Below are positions 44,945 through 55,415 of a stretch of 64,000 nt of DNA, one piece after another. The DNA is from Prorocentrum cordatum (Eukaryota > Sar > Dinophyceae > Prorocentrales > Prorocentraceae). A model generated the notes under the pieces. That model did no database searches. It was not told the DNA's origin and saw only the letters and a program-made list of their open reading frames with translations. Location of the stretch: contig CAUYUJ010012669.1 in the NCBI GenBank assembly GCA_963575745.1, positions 1,035,790 through 1,099,789 on the forward strand, read 5' to 3'. Positions within the stretch are counted from its first letter, which is position 1; the number at the start of each line of letters is the position of its first letter. A program made the translations under genes and the position numbers.

Positions 44945-45320
44945 GGGCTCCTCCTCCTCCTCCTCCTCCTACTCCTCCTCTTCCTCCTCCTCCTCCTCCT
45001 CTTCCTCCTCCTCCTCCTCCACCTCCTCCTCCTCCTCCTCCTCCTCATCCTTATCCTCCCTCCTTCTCCACCTCGTACCGCTTCCTCCTCCTCCTCCTCC
45101 TCCTCCTGCTTCTCCTCCTCCTCCTCCTCCTCCTCATCCTTCCTCCCTCCCTCCCTCCCTCCCTCCCTCCCTCCCTTCTCTTCCCTCCCGCTCCCTCCCT
45201 TCCTCCCCCCCTCCCCCTCCCTCCTCCCTCCTCTCTCCTCCATCCTCCTTCGTCCCTTCCTCCTCCTGCCTCCCTCCCTCCCTCCCTCCCTCCCTCCCCC
45301 CCCTCCCTCCTTCTCGACCT
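44945..45320. repeat. (CTC)n and (CTCC)n tracts
   Basis: CTC runs grade into CCCT tetramers (45140-45175, 45270-45300). The purine strand is minus. Confidence 0.9.
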
Positions 45321-45539
45321 GCCCATTCCCTTCCGGCTCCCCGTCCGCCTCTACACCCTCCTGCTCGTCCTCCTCATTCCCGTCCTCGTCCTAGTTGTCA
45401 TCTTCCTCGTCCCCCTTCTTCTCATCCTGCTCTCCACTCCCCACCCCCATCCTTGTCTAAATCCCTCCCCGATCCTCCCCTTCCTTCCGTCAGACCCAAG
45501 CCTCCCAGCGCGAAGGGGGTGACCAACATACGGCCAGCG

Positions 45540-46090
45540 GATTAAACACAACAGCAGCAACAGCAGCAGCAACAACAACAACAACGTGCGCGGAGGGGGT
45601 ATCCAACATGCGTCTGGCGCGTGCGCATCTGAGACGTGTTGTCACGTGTGCCGGCGTCGAGGGGGGCACCCAAACGTATGGTCGGTGGGCTCTGCGCACG
45701 CAGAAGGACGTGCGCGGACGGGGGGGATCCGACATGCGTCTGGCGAGTGTGCGTTTGGGATGTGCTTGTGCGTGTGCAGGCGCCAAAGGGGATGTGGTCG
45801 GCGAGTTCCTCACGGGTAGAAGTACGCGCGCGGAGGGGGGGTTCAACATGATTATGACGCGTGCGCGTTTGGGACGTGTTTTCACGCGTGCAGGCGCCAA
45901 GGGGGGTATCCAACATTGTGGTCAGAGGACTCTTCACGGGGGTCCCCAGCATTCGTCTGGCGCATGCGCGTTTGGAATGTGTGTGTGTGTGTTTTAACGT
46001 GCGCTAGCGCGAACGGGGATATCCAACACGTGGCAGTCGGATTCTTAACGTGCGCGCGCAGAAGGGTATCCAACATGTACCTGAGCGTGC
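45540..46090. repeat. Diverged tandem repeat, period about 105-127 bp
   Basis: Landmarks ATCCAACATGCGTCTGGCGC, GTGCGCGTTTGGGA, TGTGCAGGCGCCAA and TCTTCACGGG recur, with copies near 45601, 45727, 45842 and 45946 and partial units at 46019 and 46068. Starts with a GCAACA repeat (45551-45583). Confidence 0.65.
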
Positions 46091-46282
46091 GCGCAGAGTC
46101 ACGAAACGCGCGGTCCGCCCTACACGGTGTAGCACAGCACACCGCACAGCAAAGCGCAGAATAGCATGGAATAGCATACCATAGCGTTCCATCGCAATCG
46201 TAATATCATAATGAAGTTCAGCTCAGTGTGTTATTGGATCCCTCGAGGTTTCTCAAGAACAGCAGGTGGGGCAGGAGGGAGA

Positions 46283-46345
46283 GGCGGGACTCCTCCTCCT
46301 CCTCCTCCTCCTCCTCCTCCTCCTCCTCCTCCTCCTCCTCCTCCT
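46283..46345. repeat. (CTC)n microsatellite
   Basis: Pure CTC run. Confidence 0.9.
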
Positions 46346-46639
46346 CTTATTCCTCCTCTTCCTTCTTATCCTTGTCTTGCTCATCCTCTCCCGCCTCCCC
46401 CCCAAACTCCTCCTCCACGACTCCTTCGACAGCGACGATGATGACGACGAGCACCAAAACGAAAACGGTGACGACAATAAGGTCGACGACTTCCGCCGCC
46501 GCCGCCAACGACGACATCCGACGAACCCCCCCGAGGCTTGGCACGGCCCTGGCCACGGATCAGGCGGTCCACCCAATCTGCCCCGCGGCGCCGGCCGCGC
46601 TGCAGGGGCCCCACCTGCTGATCCACGAATGCCTGGCGC

Positions 46640-46674
46640 GTCGCCGTCGCCGTCGCCGCCCTCGCCGCCGTCGC

Positions 46675-46706
<32 letters not shown>

Positions 46707-46765
46707 CCGTCGTCGTCTTCGTCGTCGTTCTCGTCGTTCTCGTGGTTCTCGTCGTCGCCGTCGTT
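46640..46765. repeat. (GTC/GCC)n trinucleotide tract
   Basis: CGCCGTCGC-type run with TCGTTC end. Confidence 0.8.
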
Positions 46766-46784
46766 GTACTAAGAGGGGCGCAGA

Positions 46785-46990
46785 CTCGCGTCGCCCGAAT
46801 CCCGCTTCGCCAGGACTGGCTTCGCCAGGACTCGCGTCGCCAGGACTCGGTTCGCCGAGGCTCCCTCCGCCTGGACTCGCTGCGCCCGACTCGGTTCGCC
46901 CGACTCGGCTCGCCAGGACTGGGTTCGCCCGACGCGATTCGCCAGGACTCGGCTCGAAGGAACTAGGTTTCGCTGGGGCGCGGCTCGCCC
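46785..46990 (+). repeat. 15-bp tandem repeat (TTCGCCAGGACTCGG)
   Basis: About a dozen units of 15 bp with CGCC-GACTCG variants. The same motif recurs in opposite orientation at 47915-48015. Confidence 0.75.
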
Positions 46991-47394
46991 GATTCCCGTT
47001 GCTCAGGCATTCGGCTCGCGTGGGCCAAGTTCGGCGGGAACCGTATCGCCAATCGGTTCGCTGGAGTCTCGGGATATGTGTGGTCTGTGTGGTCTGTGTG
47101 TCTGTCTGTGTGTGGTCATCTGCGCGTGCATGCGACAGTGTGCACATGCGTGCGCGCGCGTTGCCAGCGGAGTGCACTCGGAGAGCAGGGAGCAGGAAGC
47201 ATGCCCCCCCCCCCAAGGCCGTCATGCACAGAGGGGCGTGGGCGGGAATGTGGCCAGCCTGCCGCCTCCCGCGCCGCGTCCGGTCTGTACGCGCGGGCAT
47301 GCCCGAGCCCGACGGCACTCGGTGCCGAGGCGGGCACGGGGACCTGGCAGGACGAGGGGCACGCAGGGCCGACTATGAAACATCTGAATGTGAG
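46991..47394. other. No supported gene
   Basis: TGTG-rich stretch (47075-47110) and GC-rich sequence. Nothing recognised. Confidence 0.4.
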
Positions 47395-47705
47395 GAGGAG
47401 GGGAGGAGGAGGAGGAGGAGGAGGAGGAGGAGGAGGAGGAGGAGGAGGAGGAGGAGGAGGAAAAGAACAAGGAGGAAGAGGAGAAGAGGGATTAGGAGGA
47501 GGAGGAAAAGAACAAGGAGGAGGAGGAGGAGAAGGAGGGAGGAGGAGGAGGAGGAGGAGGAGGGAGAAAAGAACAAGGAGGAAGAGGAGAAGAGGGATTG
47601 GGAGGAGAGGAGGACAAGAACAAGGAGGAGGAGGAGGAGAAGAGGGAGGAGGAGGAGGAGCAGAGGAGAGGAAGGAGGAGGAGGAGGAGGAGGAGGAGGA
47701 GGAGC
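47395..47705. repeat. (GGA)n tracts, interrupted
   Basis: GGA runs punctuated by AAAAGAACAAGGA (several copies), giving a larger unit of about 50-110 bp. Confidence 0.85.
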
Positions 47706-47914
47706 GGGCCGACCTGCGACCTCCCTGCTGCGTGCGGCCAGCGGCCCGGGAGTGTAGCACAGCGCAGTGTACACGTCTGGGCGCAGTCCCATGCGGGTCG
47801 GGTCGGGTGGGGTCGGGCGGGGCATTAAACATGATACGCCGTCGAGGTACCACGCGTGTTGGGCGGGCAGGCCAGGTCGGGCGGAGAAACGATTCCGGCG
47901 AACGAGGCAGGGCG
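47706..47914. other. Spacer between satellite blocks
   Basis: Contains GGGTCGGGTGGGGTCGGGCG with a GCATTAAA end, as at the ends of the 27-bp arrays near 49.6 and 50.1 kb. Confidence 0.4.
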
Positions 47915-48015
47915 AAGCGAGTCCAGGCGAAGCGAGTCCAGGCGAAGCGAGTCCCAGCGAAGCGAGTCCGGGCGAAGCGAGCCCGACGAAGCAAGCCCAG
48001 GTCAGGCGAAGCGAG
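47915..48015 (-). repeat. 15-bp tandem repeat, inverted relative to 46785-46990
   Basis: GCGAAGCGAGTCCAG units, the reverse complement of CTGGACTCGCTTCGC at 46785-46990. Confidence 0.75.
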
Positions 48016-48029
48016 TCTACGCAGTCGGA

Positions 48030-48200
48030 GGGGGAGGAGGAAGAGGAAGAGCAAGGAGGAGGAGGAGGAGGAGCAAGGAGGAGGAGGAGGGAGGAGGCGG
48101 AGGGAGGAGGAGGAGGAGGAGGAGAGGAGGAGGAGGAGGGAGGAGGAGGAGGAGGAGGGGAAGGGAAGAGGAATGGCAGGAGGAGAAGGAGGAGGTCTAT
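48030..48200. repeat. (GGA)n tract
   Basis: Interrupted GGA/GAGCAAGGA repeat. Confidence 0.85.
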
Positions 48201-48289
48201 GGGGATGCGGCCTAGGAAGAAGAGGTCTGGTAGGGGGGCGAGGCCCAGGAGGATGAGGTGGAGGGGAGGTGATTTGCAGATTGTGCTGC

Positions 48290-48345
48290 TTCTCTTCCTC
48301 CTCCTCCTCCTCCTCCTCCTCCTCCTCCTCCTCCTCATCCTCATC
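48290..48345. repeat. (CTC)n microsatellite
   Basis: Pure CTC run, opposite purine strand to the neighbouring GGA tract. Confidence 0.9.
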
Positions 48346-48850
48346 CTCCGCCTGCTCCTGCTCCGCATGCAGGCGGAGGTGGCCTCGGCGTCCGCCAAGA
48401 GCGCGCCCACCACGATCGATCGCCGCTGCATCCCCTCCCAGTCCTCTCGCCGCGCAGGGGCAGCAGGCGGCCGCGCTCACCCGCTGTTGGGGGAGGGAGG
48501 ACGAGGAGGACGTGGAAGAGGAGGGGACGCAGCGGGTGGGGCACCTTGGCAAACCAAACGAGCCTTGACAAACACACGTGAAACATCGCGTTTCGGAAAG
48601 CCCGTGCGGTTTGGGAAGGCCCGGTTGGTTTGGGAGGGCACGGGCCGCACGTTGCGGAAGGCCCGTGTCGTTTGGAAATGCCCGGTTGGTAAAGCCCGGC
48701 TGGTTTGGGAAACCCTAGACCTCGCATTGCGGAAAGCTCGTTACTTTGGGAAGTCCTGGCTGGTTTAGGAAACCCCAAACCTCGGGTTGCGGAAGGCCCG
48801 TTTAGTTTGGCAAGGGCCGGCTGGTTTGGGAAAGCGCAGACCTCGTGCGT
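48346..48850. repeat. GGTTTGGGAAAGCCC-type degenerate repeat (48590-48850) and spacer
   Basis: CCGG(T/C)TGGTTTGGGA and GTTGCGGAAGGCCCG alternate about every 25-60 bp from 48590. The first 240 bp are GC-rich without structure. Confidence 0.6.
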
Positions 48851-49819
48851 TGCGGACGACATCGACGACGAAGAGGACGACGACGACGACGAGGCAGACA
48901 AGAACGACGAACGCCACGAGGAGGACAAGGTCGACGAGCAGGACCTCCACGACGAGGAAGACATGGAAAACGACGGCAACGACATCCAAGACAACGACTC
49001 TAACCCAACGGGCGGGTCGGGCGGGCGGATTCTAAGGCGGGCGGACCCTGACGGGCGAGTCGGGCGGGCAAGCCCTCACGATCGGGTCGGGCGGGCGGAC
49101 CGTGACGGGCGGGTCGGGCGGCCCTAGCAGGCGGGTCGGGCGGGCGGACCCTGACGGGCGGGTCGGGTCGGGTGCGATAAAGTAGTGTGCAATCCAGCCA
49201 TGGCGACATCCGCGGTGGCGATGACGATGGCGGCGAGGACGATGACGACATCGACGACGAGGCTGGCAAGGACGACGAACGCCACGAGGAGGTCAGGGCC
49301 GACCACGACGACGACGCAGGCGAGAACGACGACGTCGACGACGACGATATCGAACACGACGGCAACGGCATCAAAGAAAACGACGCTGACCCAACTGGCG
49401 GGTCGGGCGGGCGGACCTTAACGGACGGGTCGGGCGGGCGGACCCTGACAGAAGGGTCGGGCGGGCGGACACTCTCGGGCGGGTCGGGCGGGCGGACTCT
49501 AACAAGCGGATCGGGCGGGCGGACTCTGACGGGCGGGTCGGGCGGGCGGGCCCGAACGGGCGGGTCGGGCGGGCGGACCCCGACGGGAGGGTCGGGCGGG
49601 CGGGCGGGTCAGGTCGGGTTGGGTGGGACATTGAAATCGTGTGCAATCAATCCAGCCATGGCGACATTTACGGTGGCGACGACATGGGCGGCGAGGCCGA
49701 CGACGACGAGGCCGGCAAATACGACGAACGCAACGATGACAACGAGGCCGACGTCTAGGACATCGACGACGACGATTACGACGACGATTACGACGACGAC
49801 TACGACGACGACGATTACA

Positions 49820-49866
<47 letters not shown>

Positions 49867-50150
49867 CGACGATGACGACGACGACGAAGGCGGGAACGGC
49901 GGCGTCGACGACGACGGAGACGTCGAAAACGACGGCAACGACGTCCAAGGCAACGGCGCTGACCCAACGGGCGGGTCGGGCGGGCGGACCCTGGCGGGCG
50001 GGTCGGGCGGGCGGACCCTGGCGGGCGGGTCGGGCGGGCGGGCCCTAGCGGGCGGGTCGGGCGGGCGGACCCTGGCGGGTGGGTCGGGCGGGCAGACCCT
50101 GGCGGGCGGGCGAGTCGGGTCGGGTGGGACATTAAAGTCGCGCGCGTTCC
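48850..50150 (+). repeat. Higher-order macrosatellite: GAC-rich segment plus 27-bp array, about three units
   Basis: Each unit has a GACGAC-rich segment (landmarks GACGAACGC, GACGGCAACG, GACCCAACGGGCGGGTCGGG) followed by 27-bp repeats of the GGCGGGTCGGGCGGGCGGAC type. The landmark TCCAGCCATGGCGACAT is at 49193 and 49651, 458 bp apart; a decayed equivalent lies near 50148. The first unit is truncated on its left. Since 27 is a multiple of three, a 330-codon plus-strand frame runs through (GGSGGRTLT repeats), but it is best explained as satellite. Confidence 0.8.
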
Positions 50151-50274
50151 ATCCATCGCGGCACCCACGGAGGCGATGACGAGGGAGCCTGCCATGCTGC
50201 GGAAGGCCTGGCTCGACCCCTTCGTGGGGGGGCCCACCATGCTGCGGAAGGCGAGTCTAGTTTGGGAAGGGAGG

Positions 50275-50620
50275 AGAAGGGGGGAGGAGGAGGAGGAGGA
50301 GGAGGAGGAGGAGGAGGAGGAGGAGGAGGAGGAGGAGGAGGAGGAGGAGGATGTGAGGAACAGGAGGAGGGAGGAGGAAGGTGAGGGGGGAGGAGGGAGG
50401 GGGGGGAGTAGGGAGGGGAGAGAGGAGGAGAGGAGGCGGAGGAGGGAGGAGGAGGCACTAGGAGGAGGAGGAGGAGAAGAGAGGAGGAAGAGGGAGTGAG
50501 GAGGAGGGAGGATGGAGAGGAGAGAGGAGCGGAGGAGGAGGAGGAGAGGAGGAGGATGGGAGGGAGGAGGGGGAGGAGGGGGGAGGAAGGAGGGGAGGAG
50601 GGATGAGGAGGAGTGATGGG
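50275..50620. repeat. (GGA)n tract, interrupted
   Basis: Pure at 50287-50350, then GGAGG/GGGAGG variants. Confidence 0.85.
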
Positions 50621-50960
50621 GCGTGCGTTGCAGTCCCACAAGTCAGTCCTAAAAACCTAGTACGCATCGCCTTGCGTACCCCGCACTCCTCTTGCACTGT
50701 CGGGAAGCGCCCCCCCCCCCCCCCCCCCGAAAGCTGAGCACCCCCTGGGCCTGTTACGGTGAGGACAGTGGATGAGGAACCCTCAGATGAGGAATCTAGG
50801 GTCTCGAAGCCAGTGGAACTTCGATCGTGGATTGGCCATGGATCTCACCGCCACCCGCCACCCTTATTAGATAAGGAACTCCCCAGGGTCTGAAACCTCC
50901 TGGGCACATTCCTTAACCAACGCCCCCACCATATTCCGGCAAGAAGCAAGTTCGAAGAAC
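50621..50960. other. Spacer, no gene
   Basis: A C-run of about 19 at 50711-50729, then complex sequence without recognisable content. Confidence 0.4.
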
Positions 50961-51025
50961 ACGAGTCGCCCTCCGTCTTCTAATTGTCCGAGGTGCGTAA
51001 AGGTCTGATCAGAAGGTGCAGGAAA
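50961..51025 (+). repeat. 65-bp direct repeat, left copy
   Basis: Starts ACGAGTCGCCCTCCGTCTTC, contains the palindrome TCTGATCAGA, ends GTGCAGGAAA. Differs at one base from 54428-54492. Confidence 0.85.
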
Positions 51026-51099
51026 CCTGACCGGACAAGAACGGGAAGCGTCGCTTTAGTCCACCAAGCATGTGGAAAATGCTCTGTTGTTGTTATGCC

Positions 51100-53047
51100 G
51101 CGCAGGTATGCCGTGGCGCGCGTGTCGGCGTGCGTGCGGGGTGTGTTTTGCTGTGCTCCTGTATGTTCTGCCATGCTCCTGTTCTGCCGTGCTTCTGTGT
51201 TCTGCCGTGCTTCTGTGTGCTCTGTGTGTTCTGCCGTGTTCCTGTATCTGCCGTGCGGATCGTCGCGGTGGTCGTTTTGGCAGAGCTTCTGGGCGCACAC
51301 GGCAGAAAAAAGATGAGGAGCACGGCAGAATAGGCCCCAAGAGCGAAGGAGCACGGCAGAGAAAGACAAGGAACACGGCAGAATAGACCCCAAGAGCAAA
51401 TGAGTACGGCAGAATACACCCCAAAAGCTAAGGAGCACGGCAGAAAATGACAAGGAGCACGGCAGAATAGACCTCAAGAGCTAAGGAGCAGGCAGCAAAA
51501 GACCAGGAGCACGGCAGATTAGGCCCCAAGAGCGAAGGAGCACGGCAGAAAAAGACCAGGAGCACGGCAGAATAGACACCAGGAGCTAAGGAGCAGGGCT
51601 GGATATGCCTCAAGTGCGAAGGAGTACGACAAAGAAAAACCAGGAGCACGGCAGGATAGACCCCAAAAGCTAAGGAGCACGGCAGAGAATGACCAGGAGC
51701 ACGGCAGAATAGGCCCCAAGAGCGAAGGAGCACGGCAGGAAAAAAACAGAAACACGAAGGAGTGCGGGAAAATAGACCCCAAGAGCGAAGGAGCAAACCA
51801 GAAATAGACGAGGAACACAGCATAATAGAACCCAAGAGACAAGGAACATTGCAGAATATGCCCCAAGTGCGAAGGAGCACGGCAGAAAAAAAACAGGAGC
51901 ACGGCAGACAAAGACCAGGAGCACAGCAGAATAGGCCCCATGAGCGAAGGAGCACGTCGGAAACAAACCAGGAGCATGGCAGAATAGACTCCATGAGCTG
52001 CCGAGCACGGCAGAAAAAGACCAGGAGCACGGCAGAATAGACCCCAAGAGCTAAGGAGCACGGCATAATAGGCCCCAAGAGCGAAAAAGACGCCAGAAAA
52101 AGACCAGGAGGACGGCAAAAGATGCCCACAAGAGCTAAGGACGACGGCAGAAACGACCGAAACACAGCAGAAAAGGCCCGAGGAGCCAAGGAGTACGACA
52201 GAAAAGACCAGGAGCACGGCAGAATAGGCCCGAAGAGCGAAGGAGCAAACCAGAAAAAGATGAGGAGCACGGCAGAATAGAACCCAAGAGACAAGGATCA
52301 CGGCAGAAGATGCCCCAAGTGCGAAGAAGCACGGCAGAAAATGACCAGGAGCACGGCAGAATAGACCCCCAGAGCTCAGGGGCACGGCAGAAAAAGACCA
52401 GGACCACGGCAGAATAGACCCCAGAGCTAAGGAGCACGGCAGAAAAAGACCAGGAGCACGGCAGAATAGGCCCCATGAGCGAAGGAGCACGGCAGAAAAA
52501 AAACAAAGAGCACGGCAGAATAGACCCCAAGAGCTGAGGAGCACGGCAGAAGAGGCCCCAAGAGCGAAGGAGCATGACAGAAAAAAAACAGGAGCACGGC
52601 AGAATAGACCCCAAGAGCTGAGGAGCACGGCAGAATAGGCGCCAGGAAAGAAGGAGCATTGCAAAACACGACCAGTGACCAGGAGCACGGCAGAATAGAC
52701 CGCGAGAGCTAAGGAGCACGGCAAGATAGATGCAAGAATACAGCATAATACGACCCAAGGAAGAAGGAGTATGCAAGACAAACACAAGGAGCACGGCAGA
52801 ATAAACCCCGAAAGCGAAGGAGCACAGCAGAATATGCCCCAAGACCTAAGGAGCACGGCAGAAAAAGACCAGGAGCACGGCATCATAAGCCCCAAGAACA
52901 AAGGATTGTGACAGAAACTGGCCAGGAGCATGGCTGAATAGGCTAGAAGAGCGAAGGAGCACGGCACAAAAAAACAAGGAGCATTTCAGAATAGACCCCA
53001 AGAACGAAAGAGCACGGCAGAATAGACGTGAAGAACGAATGAGCACT
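51100..53047. repeat. GCACGGCAGAA satellite, about 1.9 kb, with an orientation switch
   Basis: From about 51290 to 53047 two unit types alternate, both beginning GGAGCACGGCAGAA: one continues TAGACCCCAAGAGCTAA (about 31 bp), the other AAAGACCA (about 22 bp). The paired unit is about 53 bp. From about 51150 to 51250 the core appears inverted (TTCTGCCGTGC). Minus-strand frames of up to 482 codons are products of the repeat. Confidence 0.85.
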
Positions 53048-53149
53048 TTTTTCGCCGGCCATGCCCCGCCCGATTTTTCGAGGATGTATGCAGCGATAGC
53101 ACGATTTTAAACATGAGAGGTATTGAAACCGCCACTCCAAGATATCATT

Positions 53150-54285
53150 TTTGTTAGGATGTCTCAGGCGAGACGCTAGTTTTTGAACATCTGTCGAACT
53201 CGCGGGTTCCCATGTTTTTAAGGGATGTCTCAGGCGAAACGCTCATTTTTGATGAAAACGATGTTGTGAACAGTTCAGTTTTGTAAGGATGTCTCAGGCG
53301 AAATCGCCATTTTGGATCGTCTCGAGGGCGCTCCTGGGGGTCAAATTTGGGCTTGTTTGTGGCCTTTGGGGGCCTTCTTGATGCCTTACAAAACCGTAAC
53401 AGTCCGATGTTACACACATTCATGTTTTCAGGATGTCCCTAGCGAAATCGTCATTTCTAGATGACTGGCTTAAACCACCATCTAGAAGCCTTTTCAGGAG
53501 CGATCCCAAGACGATGTTAAAACAGCAGTTTTCAAAACGATGTTGTTCGATGTGTTATTTTGTTGAAGATGTCCCTCGCGAAATCACTATTTTCAGCAAC
53601 CTTAAGGGCGCTCTTGGAGCCATGTTGTGGCCTTCTTTTGCTTTCTGATGCCCTCCTAAAATCATTACGATGCGATGTCGCACGCATCATTTTTTTGAGG
53701 ATGTCCCTACCGAAATCGACATTTTTTGAAGGCTGCCTTGAGCCGTTTGGAAGCCTTTTCAGAAGCAAAGTCAAAACTATGTAAGAACAACAGTTTTCAA
53801 GTCGATGCTGGTGTATGTTTTCACTTTTTGAGGATGTCCATACCGAAATCGCTATTTTCGGAAGAATCGTTCTGACAGCCATCTTGACGTGCTTTTTGGC
53901 CTCTCATTTCGTCATCTTGAGGTACTCCGAGAACGATATCAAGACGACGTTGAGGACATCTCATTTTGTTGAGGATGTCCCTAGCGAAATGCAAATTTTC
54001 TGCCGTGCTCTTCGTTCTGGCCCGCCGTGCTGCCGCTCGTTGTCTGAGGATGTCCCTAGCGAGATCGCAATTCTTAACATAAGAGTTAGTTAAATACTTC
54101 AGTCGTCATCTCATTTGTTCGAGGATGTCCCGAGCGAAACGCAAATTTTCGCAGACGGCGAAAGTTCGCTGTCATCAACTGTTCGAGGATGTCTCGAGCG
54201 AAACGCTTGTTTTTGTTAAACGCGATGTCGCAAAGATCTCATTTTTGTGAGGATGTCTCACGCGAAATCGCCATCCCGAGGAATC
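53150..54285 (+). repeat. GGATGTCYC-x-GCGAAA satellite, 64-74 bp unit
   Basis: Twelve copies of a GAGGATGTCCCTAGCGAAAT-like motif start near 53156, 53220, 53284, 53430, 53566, 53698, 53830, 53972, 54046, 54120, 54185 and 54249. Spacings are 64-74 bp or about twice that (132-146), so some cores have decayed. Related cores recur at 58786-59090 and 59438. Confidence 0.8.
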
Positions 54286-54427
54286 TGCTAAGCCTGTATA
54301 CCGTGCGACCCGCCACCCCCTATACTTAAGAGATCTCTTACTGATATGAGGAGGATTCAGCCAAAACGTCCAGCTCGCTTCTCGTTCCTCGAAGACGCTT
54401 CCCGTCATCCGCCGACGCCGACAGAAA

Positions 54428-54492
54428 ACGAGTCGCCCTCCGTCTTCTAACTGTCCGAGGTGCGTAAAGGTCTGATCAGAAGGTGCAGGAAA
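54428..54492 (+). repeat. 65-bp direct repeat, right copy
   Basis: One mismatch to 50961-51025 (C for T in TAA-TGTCC). The two copies bracket 3.4 kb holding both satellites. Confidence 0.85.
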
Positions 54493-54584
54493 TCCGTCGA
54501 CACTGTCGGCGTGTGGAATGGGTTGTTCTTCTCGTCCATGCCTTCTTGCCTTTCCCATCTTCTCCGTCTCCTTCTCGTTCGTCT

Positions 54585-54760
54585 CCCCCTCCTCCTCCTC
54601 CTCCTCCTCCTCCTCCTCCTCCTCCTCCTCCTCCCTCCTCCTTCATCTCTCCTCCTCCTCCTCCTCTCCTCCTCTCCTCCTCCTCCTCCTCCTCCTCCTC
54701 CTCCTCCTCCTCCTCCCTCCTCCTCCTCCTCCTCCTCCTCCTCCTCCTCCTCTCCTTGCG
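54585..54760. repeat. (CTC)n tracts
   Basis: Three CTC runs with TCTCC joints. Confidence 0.9.
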
Positions 54761-54899
54761 TAAAGTAAATTGACTCGAAGGGTTTCCCCTTCCCTTTGTT
54801 CCCTTCCCCGGCCGGGGGGGGGGGGTCCGGGGGAAGCCCGGGGGGGGGGGGTCCGGGGGGGGGTCCTGGAGGGGCCGGGTCAGAATATCACCTCCCTCC

Positions 54900-55015
54900 T
54901 CCTCCTCCGCCTCCTGAGCGTCTTTTGCCACCTTCTCCATCTCCTTTTCGTTTTGCTCCTCCTCCTCCTCCTCCTCACACACCTCCTCCTCTTTCTCCTC
55001 CTCCTCCTCACACAC
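54900..55015 (-). CDS. Candidate exon, acidic tail of duplicated module (copy B)
   Basis: The minus strand reads EEEEEQNEKEMEKVAKDAQEA followed by EEEEGGDIL. It resembles VEEQVAEDAREQEG, the tail of module copy A at 55245-55415, and lies where the tail of copy B would be after an intron of about 50-70 bp. Part of it is a microsatellite-encoded poly-Glu, so the boundaries are uncertain. Confidence 0.3.
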
Positions 55016-55061
55016 TTCCTCCGCCTACCCTGTCACGTTGTCCTTTAGCTCCTTCCTGTGA

Positions 55062-55190
55062 TCACACATCCCGTCGCCATCGACGGCCAAAACCTTCAGG
55101 GTCGGCGGCACTGGCCGTAAGGCCTTCACAATACCCATCGAGTACACCCCTTTGGACAAAGAAACGCCCTGAACCAGTGTAACCTCGCAC
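55062..55190 (-). CDS. Candidate exon, duplicated module copy B
   Basis: The minus strand reads GYTGSGRFFVQRGVLDGYCE, GLTASAADPEG and then TTTTGGCC at a possible GT donor (CCTGAAG then GTTTTG). It is near-identical in plan to copy A (YTGSG-x-FFV-x2-GV-x-DGYCEGLTA-x-AADPE), with differences mainly at variable positions. Preceded by a (GGA)n tract. The Cys and the GYTGSG turn are conserved in both copies. No known domain was recognised. Confidence 0.4.
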   Translation of the reverse strand: MRGYTGSGRFFVQRGVLDGYCEGLTASAADPEGFGRRWRRDV

Positions 55191-55194
55191 CACC

Positions 55195-55243
55195 TCCTCC
55201 TCCTCCTCCTCCTCCTCCTCCTCCTCCTCCTCCTCCTCCTCGC
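55195..55243. repeat. (CTC)n microsatellite between the module copies
   Basis: A CTC run. On the minus strand it reads as poly-Gly or poly-Glu depending on frame, so it may be intronic or an expanded acidic segment. Confidence 0.85.
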
Positions 55244-55244
55244 C

Positions 55245-55415
55245 CCTCCTGCTCCCTGGCGTCCTCCGCCACCTGCTCCTCAACATCCTCGTCGTCCTCG
55301 TCGTCGCCGTCTTCAGGGTCGGCGGCACCGGCCGTAAGGCCTTCGCAATACCCATCGGGTACCCCCATTAGGACAAAGAAGTACCCTGATCCCGTGTAAT
55401 TGTTGCAGCATACTT
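55245..55415 (-). CDS. Candidate exon, duplicated module copy A
   Basis: The minus strand reads CCNNYTGSGYFFVLMGVPDG, YCEGLTAGAADPEDGDDEDD, EDVEEQVAEDAREQEG before a (GGA)n tract. An in-frame TGA lies just upstream (about 55430), so the exon must begin after it; AG acceptors are available nearby. Composition and the near-repeat in copy B support coding. With the LRR exon at 55702-55841 it suggests a multi-exon minus-strand gene. Function unknown. Confidence 0.4.

Noticed and set aside
46228-48552. Long Arg/Gly- or Pro-rich ORFs on both strands (392-509 codons)
   Set aside because: They run through GGA, CTC and GTC microsatellites and 15-bp repeats. Both strands are open simultaneously because of composition.
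49187-50179. 330-codon frame with GGSGGRTLT nonapeptides resembling RTX calcium-binding repeats (GGxGxDxUx)
   Set aside because: The calcium-binding Asp at position 6 is Arg in every copy, and the frame is a by-product of a 27-bp satellite. No secretion or catalytic domain is attached.
51519-52967. 482-codon minus-strand ORF with hydrophobic Cys/Leu-rich repeats that look like membrane helices
   Set aside because: It is the translation of the GCACGGCAGAA satellite; parallel frames give similar peptides, as expected from a repeat.
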